A stretch of 64,000 nucleotides of DNA, from positions 4,095,674 through 4,159,673 of the forward strand of contig NZ_CM001514.1 of NCBI RefSeq assembly GCF_000263715.2. The letters are read 5' to 3'. Below are positions 1-8,731 of the stretch, piece by piece. The notes beneath the pieces were generated by a model. It made no database searches. It had not been told where the DNA came from and saw nothing but the letters and a program-made list of their open reading frames with translations. Source of the stretch: Pseudomonas synxantha BG33R. Lineage in GTDB: Bacteria > Pseudomonadota > Gammaproteobacteria > Pseudomonadales > Pseudomonadaceae. Numbering within the stretch: the first letter of the stretch is position 1; each line of letters starts with the position of its first letter. The position numbers and the translations under genes were made by a program.

Positions 1-889
1 TGTCGACGCGTTCGACATCCAGGCCCCAACGTTGCAGCACCTGCTCGTATTGCCCGCCGGCAATCGCGCCTTCCAGGGCGGTGTGGATCGGCTGGACCAG
101 GCCGTTGTCCTTGCGCGTGGTCACGGCGATATCGGCCTGCAACGGCCAGCCACCGTTGACGGTGCCGACGCGCTTGATGCCGCCGGTGATCGCCGCCGAA
201 TAGGCGTACACCGAGTTAGGCCCGAACAGCGCATCGCTGCGCCCTGACTGCACCGCCAGTTGCGCGGCGGCCTGATCGTCGAAGTATTGCAACAGCGCAG
301 GCTTGAGGCCGGTTTTTTCATTGGCCTCGTTCCAGGCCAGCAGGACCTTTTCCTGGTTGGTGCCGGAGCCGACGATGATCTTCAGCCCGGCAATGTCCGC
401 CGCCTGCTTGATCTCAGTGATCTTGCTGGTGCTCTTGACGTAAAAGCCGAGCACATCCTGGCGGTAGGTGGCGAAGTCAAAACGCTTTTTGCGTGCCTCG
501 GTGACGGTGACGTTGCTGATCACCACGTCGTATTTGCCCGAGCTGACGCCCAGGGGCCAATCCTCCCAACTGGTCTGTACCACATTGAGTTGCAGGCCGA
601 GGCTATCGGCGATCAGTTGTGCGGTATCGGCTTCGCTGCCGATGGTGGTCTTGTCGTCACTGGCGAGCAGTGCCAGGGGCGGCCCGGCCACGCCGGACAC
701 GGCCACGGTGAACTTGCCCGGCTGGGCGAACTTGAAGCCCGGCGGGATCTGCGCGATGGCCGCTTCATTGCGCGGCACATGGATGCGCGGGCGGTCGGGG
801 CTCAGATCGACCTGTTGCACAGCGAAGGCGTATTGCGCGGTGCTGACGGCAAGCGCCAGCAAGGCCACGCGGGTGGTATGGATGAACAT
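1..889 (-). CDS. Amino-acid ABC transporter substrate-binding protein (3' end outside window)
   Basis: Periplasmic binding protein of a polar-amino-acid type ABC importer; it would deliver its ligand to the permease and ATPase encoded just upstream on the same strand. The reading frame stays open from the ATG at 889 to the window edge (about 296 codons seen). The N-terminus has a signal peptide ending near AQYAFA. The body shows the type-3 solute-binding pattern, with the stretches YDVVISNVTVTEARKKRFDFA and GTNQEKVLLAWNEAN (start only). An AAGGAG-like site lies about 8 bases before the start. The gene begins 17 bases after the ATPase gene, so it is probably the fourth gene of a TonB receptor-permease-ATPase-binding protein operon. 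Ligand unknown. Confidence 0.85.
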   Translation of the reverse strand, partial: MFIHTTRVALLALAVSTAQYAFAVQQVDLSPDRPRIHVPRNEAAIAQIPPGFKFAQPGKFTVAVSGVAGPPLALLASDDKTTIGSEADTAQLIADSLGLQLNVVQTSWEDWPLGVSSGKYDVVISNVTVTEARKKRFDFATYRQDVLGFYVKSTSKITEIKQAADIAGLKIIVGSGTNQEKVLLAWNEANEKTGLKPALLQYFDDQAAAQLAVQSGRSDALFGPNSVYAYSAAITGGIKRVGTVNGGWPLQADIAVTTRKDNGLVQPIHTALEGAIAGGQYEQVLQRWGLDVERVD

Positions 890-906
890 GACAGTCACTC
901 CTTGAA

Positions 907-1680
907 CTAAAGCACCTTGCCGAGAAAGGCCTGGGTACGGGGATGGCGGGGTTGGCGGAAGATCTGTTCGGGCGGGCCTTCTTCGATCAACTGGCCGTCG
1001 CAGAGAAACACCACGTGGTCGGCAACTTCGCGGGCAAAGCCGATCTCGTGGGTGACGATCACCAGGGTCACGCCCAGTTGGGTGAGGCCCTTGATCACGT
1101 CCAGCACCTCGCCCACCAGCTCAGGGTCGAGGGCCGAGGTGGGCTCGTCGAACAGCAGAACCTTGGGGTCCAGCGCCAGAGCCCGGGCGATGGCGACGCG
1201 TTGCTGCTGACCACCGGAGAGCTGGCGCGGATAGGCGTCGGCCTTGTCCGCCAGGCCGACCTTGGCCAGCAACTCGGCGGCCTTGAAGTGGGCTTGGGCC
1301 TTGCTCCAGCGCTTGTGGGCCAACGGCGCTTCGGCGATGTTTTCCCAAGCGGTCAGGTGCGGAAACAGGTTGAAGTTCTGGAACACAAAACCCACGTCGA
1401 TGCGACGCTTGAGGATTTCGCGCTCCTTGAGTTCGAACAGCAGGTCACCCTTGCGCCGATAGCCGACGTATTCACCGTCGATGGTGATATGCCCGCTGTC
1501 GATCTTCTCCAGGTGGTTGATGGTGCGCAGCAAGGTGGACTTGCCCGAGCCGGACGGGCCGAGGATCACCGTGACCTTGCCGGGGTCGATGGTCAGGTCG
1601 ATGTTATCGAGCACCTGCTGGTTGCCAAAGCGCTTGCCCACGCCCTGGATCTGGATGCGCCCGGCGCGTGCTTCAGCCAT
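907..1680 (-). CDS. Amino-acid ABC transporter ATP-binding protein
   Basis: Cytoplasmic ATPase subunit (257 aa) of a polar-amino-acid ABC importer. Walker A GPSGSGKST is at about residues 41-49, the Q-loop in VFQNFNLFPH, the signature LSGGQQQR, Walker B LLFDEPTSALD and the switch histidine in IVTHE. The chosen ATG (1680) overlaps the end of the permease gene by 8 bases (ATGGCTGA), which implies translational coupling. An upstream in-frame start at 1749 exists but lies wholly inside the permease gene and would add a non-homologous arginine-rich extension. Function as an amino-acid importer ATPase is secure by family; the substrate is not. Confidence 0.95.
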   Translation of the reverse strand: MAEARAGRIQIQGVGKRFGNQQVLDNIDLTIDPGKVTVILGPSGSGKSTLLRTINHLEKIDSGHITIDGEYVGYRRKGDLLFELKEREILKRRIDVGFVFQNFNLFPHLTAWENIAEAPLAHKRWSKAQAHFKAAELLAKVGLADKADAYPRQLSGGQQQRVAIARALALDPKVLLFDEPTSALDPELVGEVLDVIKGLTQLGVTLVIVTHEIGFAREVADHVVFLCDGQLIEEGPPEQIFRQPRHPRTQAFLGKVL

Positions 1681-2644
1681 GGGACTTCTCCTTGAGCCAC
1701 AGGCGCAGGCGCTGCAACGGCGTCGGCGGCAGCACCCGGGCGGTGCCACGGGCGAAATGACGTTCGACGTAGTACTGGGCGCTGGTGAGCACGGTGGTGA
1801 TGATCAGGTACCACACCGTGGCCACGATCAGCAGCGGGATCACCGCCTGGGTGCGGTTGTAGATGACCTGCACGGTGTAGAACAGCTCGGGCAGGGCCAG
1901 TACGTAGACAATGGAGGTGCCCTTGACCAGGCCGATGATTTCGTTGAACCCCGACGGTAAAATCGAGCGCAATGCCTGGGGCAGGATAATGCGAAAGATA
2001 CGCCGCGACGCCGGCAACCCCAGGGCCGCGGCTGCTTCATGCTGGCCGGCCTCCACGCCGATCAGGCCACCGCGAATGATCTCCGCCGCATAGGCCGCCT
2101 GCATCAGGCTCAAGCCCAGCACCGCTACGGTGAATTGGCTGAGCACATCCACCGTCGACCATTCGGCGAACACCAGGTCGGTGAACGGCACCCCGAGCAC
2201 GATGTGGTCATACAGGTAGGCAAAGTTGTAGAGAATGATCAGCACCAGCAGCGCCGGCATCGAGCGGAAAAACCAGATATAGCCCCAGGCCAATGCGGCC
2301 AGCAACGGCGAACCCGACAGCCGCGCCAGGGCCAGCGCCGTGCCAAGAATGACGCTGAACACAGTGCTCAGCAGGGTCAGCAACAGCGTCTGCCCCAGCC
2401 CGCGCAGCACTGACGGCGAGAAGAACCACTGGCTGAATACGCCCCACTCCCACCGCGGGTTGGTGGCCAGGGAATGCACGATGGCCAGCAGCACCAGCGC
2501 GGCGAAGATCGACCCGGCCCAGCGCCAGGGATGCCGGGCGGGCACCACTTGCAGCGCCTTGATCGGCGTGGAGACGCGGTGCTGACGCAGCGGTTGTACG
2601 CTGACCTCATCAAGCAGGTCGTAGGGTTTGGCGACAATGGGCAT
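1673..2644 (-). CDS. Amino-acid ABC transporter permease
   Basis: Inner-membrane permease, 323 aa, of the HisM/GlnP type. There is a cytoplasmic N-terminal segment of about 45 residues, then hydrophobic segments and the conserved EAA-type loop (GVEAGQHEAAAALGLPASRR) that docks with the ATPase. It lies 19 bases after the TonB receptor and overlaps the ATPase gene. Only one permease is present, so the channel would be a homodimer unless a second one lies outside the window. The long N-terminal extension before the first membrane segment is more than the smallest members of the family carry. Confidence 0.9.
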   Translation of the reverse strand: MPIVAKPYDLLDEVSVQPLRQHRVSTPIKALQVVPARHPWRWAGSIFAALVLLAIVHSLATNPRWEWGVFSQWFFSPSVLRGLGQTLLLTLLSTVFSVILGTALALARLSGSPLLAALAWGYIWFFRSMPALLVLIILYNFAYLYDHIVLGVPFTDLVFAEWSTVDVLSQFTVAVLGLSLMQAAYAAEIIRGGLIGVEAGQHEAAAALGLPASRRIFRIILPQALRSILPSGFNEIIGLVKGTSIVYVLALPELFYTVQVIYNRTQAVIPLLIVATVWYLIITTVLTSAQYYVERHFARGTARVLPPTPLQRLRLWLKEKSHG

Positions 2645-2663
2645 GTGCTATTCCTCGCAGGCC

Positions 2664-5057
2664 TTAGAAGGCGTAAGTCAGCCGGGTGTAGTAGTACCCG
2701 CCGGTAAAACCGTAGGGCGAATAAGTGCCGTAGCTGGCAACCATGGTGCTGCTCGGCACCCCTTGTTTCTTGGGGTATTGGTCGAACAGGTTCTTGGCGC
2801 CGATGGCGATGTTCAGGTCTTTGGTGAGGTTGTAGCCAAGGTCGAGGTCGGTGATCCATTTGGCGCTGTAGACCCGGTCCAGGTCGCGGTTGGCCGATGA
2901 GTTGACTTCCTTGTAGGAACCGTAGCGAGTCAGGGCCAGGCTGAGATTGAAGCGTTCGATGCTCCAGTCGCCACCAAGGATCAGCTTGGTATTGGGCTGC
3001 ACGCCGGTGATCAGGTTGCGGGCCTCGCGGTCCATCAGGTCATAAGGTCGGCCAAGGATGCTGGTGGACGCCTTGTAGTTCTGGATTCTGGTCTGGTTCC
3101 AGTTGAACGCAGCGGTCCACTTCAGCGCGCCGAACGCGCCCAGGTCCTGGTTATAGCTGCTGACCAGGTCCAGGCCCTTGGTGCGAGTGTCGGCGCCGTT
3201 GATAAAGTACTGGCCGCCGGAGGTGGAGTTGATGCCGTTGTTCTGCAGTACCTGGGTGACTTCAGGACCCAGCAAGGTGCCGGTCAGGGTGATGCGGTCA
3301 CGTAGATTGATCACGTAGGCATCGGCGGTGAAACTCAGGCGGTCGGTGGGTGTAAGGGTGAAACCGAGGCTGAAATTGGTGGAGCGTTCGGGCTTCAACT
3401 CTTCGGCGCCCAGCGCCTTGGCCGCCGCCGACCCCACCGGCAGCACGCCGTAATTGATCGACTGGTACACGCCGTCCACCACGCCATAGGTGGTGGAGCG
3501 CGCACTGAACAAACTGTTGGCCAGGGACGGCGCACGAAAGCCATTGCTCACAGTGGCACGCACGGCGAACTGCGGCGTGAAGTCATAGCGGGTGGTCAGC
3601 TTGCCGCTGCGGGTGGCACCCACGCCTTCGTTGTAATGCTCATAGCGCAAAGCGGTGCCGACATACCAATCCGGCAAGGGGTTGAAGCTCACGTCCACAT
3701 AACTGGCCAGGCTGTTGCGAGAAGCGCTGCTTTCTTCCTGCGGGGAAATGCCGTTGGTGACCTGGGCCCCTGACGACGCGCAGTTACCCGGCGCCACGCA
3801 GTAGCCGCCGTTGGCATAAGACCCGTAGTCACCGGCCTGTACCTCGTAGGTATCGCGCCGATGCTCGAAGCCATAGGACAGGTCCAAGGGTTTTTGCAGG
3901 CCGATATCAAAGCCGCGCTTGAAATCCAGGTTGGTGGTCAACTCGGTAGAAATCCACGTGCCGGAGGTAAAGCTGTTCGGCGTGGCTTCGCCCAGGGACG
4001 GGTTCTGGTTGTGGGTGGTGCCCTGCTCCGCTTCATTGCGCCCGTAAGTGGTGGACAGGTCCCAGTCCCACTCACCCAGGGTGCCCTTGCCACCGAAGGC
4101 CGCCTGGAAATCGTCTTCGTCGATGTACCAGGTGGGGGTGTACCCGGCCGGATAGCCATTGGGCCCCGTGGTGATGGTGTTGGTGATGGTCGGCAGCCGG
4201 AAGTTCTGCCCCTGCTCGGCCTTGCGTCGCGAGTAGGTGGTGAAAGAGTACAGGCTGAGGCTGTCATCGATCGGCAGCTCGGCGTTGTAGCCCAGGGTCA
4301 GCAGGTTGGTCTTGGGCATGCCGTAGCCGCCATAGGTGGACTTGCCTGCCAGGCCATACGCCTGCTCGTAGGTGTAGCCGTTGGCGCTGGCCTTGTTGTC
4401 ATCGTTCTGGCTGCGCGCATCCAGAGCCAACTGCACGATGCCGCCGTTACCGATTTCGAAGCCCTTGTTGAGGCTTTGCTGCACGGTTTGTTTCTTGCCG
4501 TCATAACCCAGGCCCGCGTTAGTCACCGAAGTGCCGCTGGTATCGGCCTTGAGGATCACGTTGACCACACCGGCGATGGCGTCGGAACCGTATTGGGCCG
4601 CGGCGCCATCGCGCAGCACTTCTACGTGGTCGATGGCGCTGATAGGGATCAGGTCCAGATCGGCCGGCGCCGCGCCAGTGTTGATGCCGTTGATATTCAA
4701 GGTGGCGCTGGTGTGGCGACGCTTGCCGTTGACCAGCACCAGTACTTCGGCGGCGCTCAAGCCCCGCAGGTTTGGCGCGCGGGCAATGCCGCTGGCGTCC
4801 CAGCCGGTTTTTTCCGGCAAAGTCAGCGACGGGATCACCGCGCTCAACGCCTCCATCAACCCGGGCTTGCCGGTGCTTTGCAGTTGCTTGGCGCTGACCA
4901 CATCAATCGGCACCGGGCTGCTGGTGACCGTGCGCTGCTCGGCGCCACGGTTGCCGGTGACCACGACGGTAGACAAGGTGCTGTCGTCCTGGGCGTGCGT
5001 CGCTGCAGCCAGCAAGGACAACGTCAGGGCGGCGGTGGGTTGTAGAACGTGCTTCAT
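2664..5057 (-). CDS. TonB-dependent outer-membrane receptor
   Basis: Outer-membrane beta-barrel with a plug domain, 797 aa from the chosen start. Signal peptide MKHVLQ...THAQ is followed by a TonB-box-like TLSTVVVTGN, a plug (VLVNGKRRHTSATLNINGINTG, VEVLRDGAAAQYGSDAIAGVVNVIL) and a barrel ending in an aromatic residue (LTYAF), as usual for Bam-assembled barrels. The ATG at 5057 was chosen because a GGGA sits 6 bases before it; 5063 (MDMKH) is a close alternative, while the frame is open further up to 5129. It is the first gene of an apparent operon with an amino-acid ABC importer, which points to active outer-membrane uptake of an amino-acid-like or peptide-like ligand. The ligand cannot be read from the sequence. 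Confidence 0.92.
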   Translation of the reverse strand: MKHVLQPTAALTLSLLAAATHAQDDSTLSTVVVTGNRGAEQRTVTSSPVPIDVVSAKQLQSTGKPGLMEALSAVIPSLTLPEKTGWDASGIARAPNLRGLSAAEVLVLVNGKRRHTSATLNINGINTGAAPADLDLIPISAIDHVEVLRDGAAAQYGSDAIAGVVNVILKADTSGTSVTNAGLGYDGKKQTVQQSLNKGFEIGNGGIVQLALDARSQNDDNKASANGYTYEQAYGLAGKSTYGGYGMPKTNLLTLGYNAELPIDDSLSLYSFTTYSRRKAEQGQNFRLPTITNTITTGPNGYPAGYTPTWYIDEDDFQAAFGGKGTLGEWDWDLSTTYGRNEAEQGTTHNQNPSLGEATPNSFTSGTWISTELTTNLDFKRGFDIGLQKPLDLSYGFEHRRDTYEVQAGDYGSYANGGYCVAPGNCASSGAQVTNGISPQEESSASRNSLASYVDVSFNPLPDWYVGTALRYEHYNEGVGATRSGKLTTRYDFTPQFAVRATVSNGFRAPSLANSLFSARSTTYGVVDGVYQSINYGVLPVGSAAAKALGAEELKPERSTNFSLGFTLTPTDRLSFTADAYVINLRDRITLTGTLLGPEVTQVLQNNGINSTSGGQYFINGADTRTKGLDLVSSYNQDLGAFGALKWTAAFNWNQTRIQNYKASTSILGRPYDLMDREARNLITGVQPNTKLILGGDWSIERFNLSLALTRYGSYKEVNSSANRDLDRVYSAKWITDLDLGYNLTKDLNIAIGAKNLFDQYPKKQGVPSSTMVASYGTYSPYGFTGGYYYTRLTYAF

Positions 5058-5206
5058 ATCCATTCCCGGCTTTTTCCAAATCGCGAAATCGAGCAGGCAC
5101 GCGCCTGGCGCGGCGTGACCGGTGTTCAAAAGGCGTTTCGGCTTGGGCTAGGTGTGGGGCAAGCGAGGGGTTTGAAGTGGCAACATACGTTGAGCTCCCG
5201 TCCAAC

Positions 5207-5250
5207 GATTCTGCTGCGGGGGATAGTTACCCGGTCAGGCGCGCAGAATC
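5207..5250. repeat. Inverted repeat upstream of the TonB receptor
   Basis: gattctgc (5207-5214) and gcagaatc (5243-5250) form an 8-bp perfect inverted repeat 150-190 bases before the receptor start. It could fold in the 5' leader of the receptor mRNA or be a protein site. Nothing else supports a specific role. Confidence 0.35.
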
Positions 5251-5299
5251 TGAATCACGCTGGGTACCATCCGAGGTCAGGGGTAGGCTGTTGAGATCA

Positions 5300-5400
5300 A
5301 ACATAACGGAATGAATTTCAAAAATATAATGCTGTTTTGGCATAAGCTAATATTCTCTACTTTCATTATTTTTTAATATTTTTATTCATAACGGTAATGT
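5300..5400 (-). promoter_or_regulatory. AT-rich probable promoter region of the receptor/ABC operon
   Basis: This stretch is much more AT-rich than its surroundings and lies upstream of the minus-strand receptor gene. It holds two direct copies of cataacgg (5302-5309 and 5387-5394), each followed by an A/T-rich stretch containing aatg. No single -35/-10 pair stands out, so the assignment as promoter/control region is from position and base composition only. Confidence 0.35.
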
Positions 5401-5448
5401 TTACCCCATCAATAGCAGAGAGATTCTGGGCTAGGGAGGGGCTTGCCT

Positions 5449-5581
5449 TAATGCCAGTCAGTTAAGCGTACATTGCACTCTGTAAACCTCAACGATAAAG
5501 CGTGATTCCTGAATGAACGCGGCGCCTGTGAGTTTTTCGCGAGCAAGCTCGCTCCTACAGAGTCTTAACTGACTGGCATTA
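5449..5581. mobile_element. MITE-like element with 18-bp terminal inverted repeats
   Basis: A 133-bp unit is bounded by perfect 18-bp inverted repeats: taatgccagtcagttaag at 5449-5466 and its complement at 5564-5581. Inside lies a REP-type palindrome (tcgcgagcaagctcgctcc, about 5537-5555). gggcttgcc occurs just outside both ends (5439-5447 and 5582-5590), one base off the left terminus, which resembles a target-site duplication. No coding capacity. It looks like a non-autonomous element of the kind common between genes in fluorescent pseudomonads; the transposase that might move it is not in this window. Confidence 0.6.
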
Positions 5582-5639
5582 GGGCTTGCCCTCGATGAGC
5601 ATGGGTACCTACACAACTTTGTAGGTGGTCGCAGCCGAC

Positions 5640-5915
5640 GGTAACTACGATGCGAAGCGAGCCGCTTTTGATCTGCTTTTGATCTTAGGCGCCCCGTTAA
5701 ACCACGCTGGCCGGAATTCGACAGGGATTTGGGGGGTAAACCGGCAGGGATGCCGGTTTAGCCGCCCCGCGCCATGGATGGCGCGTGGCGGCGGCCCCCC
5801 AAATCCCTGTCGGATTACGGGCACACCGAGCCTAGGCGAGGTGCCGAGTGGTGGGGCAAGAGCGTTTTGGTTACTTTTGCGCTTTTCAAAAGTGACCCGC
5901 TGTAAAAGCGGAACC
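5640..5915. repeat. Composite structured intergenic repeat (cruciform core 5719-5812)
   Basis: An outer perfect 18-bp inverted repeat (5719-5736 with 5795-5812, cgacagggatttgggggg) encloses two more hairpins: a perfect 10-bp stem with 4-base loop at 5737-5760 (taaaccggca/tgccggttta) and a hairpin at 5761-5792 with cgcgccat-gg-atggcgcg inside gccgcc/ggcggc. Together they make an almost fully paired three-way junction. Left of it is a tandem 11-mer (gcttttgatct twice, about 5664-5685); right of it are small palindromes (acttttg...tcaaaagt and ccgct...agcgg, 5870-5910). I recognise this as a type of dispersed intergenic repeat in fluorescent pseudomonads. Reading frames across it are not credible genes. 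Confidence 0.6.
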
Positions 5916-5982
5916 AATATTAGCCGTTACCACAGGAATGGATATGTACTCGGTATAACTGTGTTGGCTGTCAGGCCGTCAT

Positions 5983-6080
5983 CGCAGGCAAGCCAGCTCC
6001 CACATTTGGATCGCGTCGCATCATTTAGGTAGTCGCTGGCAGTCAAAACGCCATCGGGAGCAAGCCCCCTCCCACATTGG
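5983..6080. repeat. Pair of REP-type sequences downstream of the secretin gene
   Basis: Two copies of the Pseudomonas REP motif family occur just after the stop of the secretin gene: caggcaagccagctcccaca at about 5984-6003 and gggagcaagccccctcccac at 6056-6075. They are in the same orientation. The rest of 5916-6098 shows no gene. Confidence 0.6.
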
Positions 6081-6098
6081 TACTCGGTGCAGCCAGGA

Positions 6099-8225
6099 TT
6101 ATTGAGCCGGCCGCAACAGTTGCATCTGCTGGCGATAATCATCAGTCACCTGCCGTGCCTGGCTGCTGCTGGTAATGACTCTTGGCGTAATGAGCACTAT
6201 CAACTCTGTACGGTCCTTGGACTTGCCAGTATTGCCAAACAACCACCGCAACCCCGGTATCTTGCCCAGATAAGGCACGGCACTGACACTCTCGGCGTTG
6301 TCCTGTTTGATCAACCCACCAAGCAATACCGTCTGCCCACTCTGCACCGCCACCTGAGTCGACACCGAGCGTGTGGAAATGCGCGGGTTCACCGGCGTCT
6401 CACTGCTGCCCGCCGGGTTCTGGGCATCACTGACCTGCTGCTGGATATCCATGTACACCAGCCCGCCCGGATTGATGCGCGGCACCACATCCAGGATCAC
6501 CCCGGTCTGCACGTATTCGACACTGCTCAAGGTGGTGTCGGCGTCACCGGTGTTGACGGTGGTCTGGCTGATGGGAATGTTATCGCCCACCTGAATCTGT
6601 GCCGGCTGATTGTTCATCACCACCAGCGACGGCGCCGACAGCACTTGGGTGCGGCCGTTGGTTTCCAGGGCGTGCAAGGCCACTTGCAGGTTGGAGCTGA
6701 CAAAGGAGTAGAACAACGAATCCGCCGCCCCCAGCCCCGCCCCGCCACCGCCCAGGGCGCCTTGGCTGCCGGAGGCGTTGGCCACCGTGGTGCTGGTGGA
6801 ATTGCCCGCCAGGCGGCCGAGATACCACTGCACACCCAGGTCCAGTTCACCGGTGAGTTTGACCTCCAGGATGCGGGTCTCGATCTGCACTTGCAGCGGC
6901 GGGTTGTCCAGGCGTTTGATCGCCGCTTCGATCTCTTTCCATTGCGCCGGACGGGTGCGCACCAGCAGCTGGTTGCTGCTCTTTTGCGCGGTGATGCGGG
7001 TGCCGGCTTCGAGGTCGCTGGTGGGGGGCGCCTGGGTATTTTCGGCAGGTTCGGATTCGGGTTCGTCGGGTGCAGGCGCTGGGACATTGGCCTGCAGCCC
7101 AGCGCTGGTGGACGAGGATAACGTGGTGGTCCGCAACCCCGGCGCGACCTTGGCCGGTGCATCGTCCTTGATCGCACCATTGCCGTAGATCTGCCGCAAG
7201 TATTTGGCCAGGTCGGCGGCCTTCATATTGCGTACGTCGTACACATACATCTGCGGCTCGTTGCCGCCGCCCTCGTCGATGGTACGAATCCAGTCACCCA
7301 CATCGCTGAGGTACTCGGGCTGAGACGAAATCGCCACCACCGAGTTGGTGCGCTCGACCGGCAGAAATCGCAACATGCCCGCCAGGGGCGTGCCGCTGTC
7401 GGCGCCGAACATGGCTTGCAGCTCAGGCATCAGTTCGGCCACCGAGGCACGTTGCAGGCCGAAGACCGCCACGGACATGCCCTTGAGCCAGTCCACATCG
7501 AAAGTGTCGATGGTGTCCTGGTAGTTGGCCAGCTCTTCCGGGGTGCCGGCCAGGCTCAGTACGTTGCGCGCCGGGTCGACCAGCAGAAACGCATTCTCTC
7601 GGGCGAAGGGCTTGAGCAGTTTCTGCATCTCGGTGGCGGAGATGTAGCGCAGCGGGAAGAGTCGCGCCGAGAGCCCGCTGGAGGGCTGCGTCACGCGCAT
7701 CTGCGGCACCAGCTTGCCCGCCACCGCCTGGCTGGCCGGCAGAATCACGTAGCGGTTGCCCTGTTTGATCATGGCGTTGTCGGTCCAGGACAGCAGGGTT
7801 TCGAGGATCGACAGCGCCTGCTGCTTGTCCACCGGTTTTGACGTGGAGAAGCTGACATTGCCCTTCACGCCCTCGGTGATGCTGTAGTTCTCGTGCAGCA
7901 AGTCGCCCATTACGCTGTTGATCACCGCTTCGATGGGCTGGCCCTGAAAGTTGAAGACGATGTCGCCGCCCTCCTCCTGGGCTTTTACCGGCGCAGTGGG
8001 TTTACGCACGAACGTCTGATTGCCACGAATCAGCTGGCGCTGCGGCGGCGACTTCGCCTCGGGCAGAGCGCTTTGCATCGCAGGCGCCGCATTCGGCGGG
8101 CGTTGCGAACCGGTGCCTTGCAGCGCCTCGTTCAGCAGCTGGTCGTCCGGATCAAGGCGGTCGGATAAGGATCCACAACCGCCCAGGGAGACGGCAGTGG
8201 CCAGGCAAAACAGCGAAGTGCGCAT
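6099..8225 (-). CDS. gspD: Type II secretion secretin GspD, lipoprotein (HxcQ-like)
   Basis: Outer-membrane secretin of a type II secretion system, 708 aa from ATG 8225. The N-terminus is a lipoprotein signal: MRTSLFCLATAVSLGGCGS, lipobox LGGC with Cys at residue 17. N-domains follow (GQPIEAVINSVMGDLLHENYS start), and the C-terminal secretin domain has the marks VPYLGKIPGLRWLF and ELIVLITPRVI. Between them is an acidic/Pro-rich insert (PAPAPDEPESEPAENTQAPP). A lipidated secretin is known for HxcQ of P. aeruginosa, which inserts without a separate pilotin, so this system may be Hxc-like. It is the last gene of the operon, 5 bases after the C/N gene; upstream in-frame starts lie inside that gene and were rejected. 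Confidence 0.93.
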   Translation of the reverse strand: MRTSLFCLATAVSLGGCGSLSDRLDPDDQLLNEALQGTGSQRPPNAAPAMQSALPEAKSPPQRQLIRGNQTFVRKPTAPVKAQEEGGDIVFNFQGQPIEAVINSVMGDLLHENYSITEGVKGNVSFSTSKPVDKQQALSILETLLSWTDNAMIKQGNRYVILPASQAVAGKLVPQMRVTQPSSGLSARLFPLRYISATEMQKLLKPFARENAFLLVDPARNVLSLAGTPEELANYQDTIDTFDVDWLKGMSVAVFGLQRASVAELMPELQAMFGADSGTPLAGMLRFLPVERTNSVVAISSQPEYLSDVGDWIRTIDEGGGNEPQMYVYDVRNMKAADLAKYLRQIYGNGAIKDDAPAKVAPGLRTTTLSSSTSAGLQANVPAPAPDEPESEPAENTQAPPTSDLEAGTRITAQKSSNQLLVRTRPAQWKEIEAAIKRLDNPPLQVQIETRILEVKLTGELDLGVQWYLGRLAGNSTSTTVANASGSQGALGGGGAGLGAADSLFYSFVSSNLQVALHALETNGRTQVLSAPSLVVMNNQPAQIQVGDNIPISQTTVNTGDADTTLSSVEYVQTGVILDVVPRINPGGLVYMDIQQQVSDAQNPAGSSETPVNPRISTRSVSTQVAVQSGQTVLLGGLIKQDNAESVSAVPYLGKIPGLRWLFGNTGKSKDRTELIVLITPRVITSSSQARQVTDDYRQQMQLLRPAQ

Positions 8226-8230
8226 ATCGA

Positions 8231-8731
8231 TCAAGGGAGGGGCTCGCGGGGATGGGAAATCAGGGGTAACCGCTTGCCGTAGAGGCTCAGGGTCTGGGTG
8301 CGCCCGTTGAGGGCGAAACGGGCGTATTGCGGGGTCAGGTGCTCCAGGCGCCAGCCGTTGGGCAGCGTCTGGCCCAGGCGCACCGTCAGGGGTGGGCCGC
8401 CGGCTTGCTTGAGCATGGCCATTTGCAGGTTGCCGGTGATCATGATGCCGCTGAGGGTCAGGTTGGCCAGGCTCGCCACCTGGGTCTTGCCGACCACGCT
8501 GTCCGGGCGTCGATCGGGGCTGAACAGCGGCGTCTGCCAGGTGCTCGCGAGTTCTTGCAACGCCGGCGCCGGTGCGGCCTGCACAGTGACGGAGGGCTGA
8601 GCAGGTGCAGGCGCCTGCGGCAACCATCGCGGTTGATCACCGATGCTGCTGAGGATCACCGCCATCAGTACGCCCAATAGCCCGGCCAAGCCGAGCAAGC
8701 CCCACTCCAGGGGGCGCAGTGCACCGTTCAT
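8231..8731 (-). CDS. Type II secretion GspC/GspN-like inner-membrane protein
   Basis: A bitopic protein of 166 aa: short cytoplasmic N-terminus, one membrane segment (about residues 8-28), a Pro/Ala/Gln linker, then a small domain of about 110 residues beginning WQTPLFSPDRRPD that resembles the homology region of GspC-type proteins, the inner-membrane contact of the secretin. It lacks the PDZ or coiled-coil C-terminal domain of full-length GspC. It overlaps the upstream GspM gene by 4 bases and sits directly before gspD. Whether it should be called GspC (HxcP-like) or GspN cannot be settled without a profile search. Confidence 0.7.
   Translation of the reverse strand: MNGALRPLEWGLLGLAGLLGVLMAVILSSIGDQPRWLPQAPAPAQPSVTVQAAPAPALQELASTWQTPLFSPDRRPDSVVGKTQVASLANLTLSGIMITGNLQMAMLKQAGGPPLTVRLGQTLPNGWRLEHLTPQYARFALNGRTQTLSLYGKRLPLISHPREPLP

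Noticed and set aside
5625..6032. 135-aa and 90-aa frames in the repeat cluster
   Set aside because: They lie across the cruciform repeat and REPs on both strands, with no ribosome sites; composition follows the palindromes.
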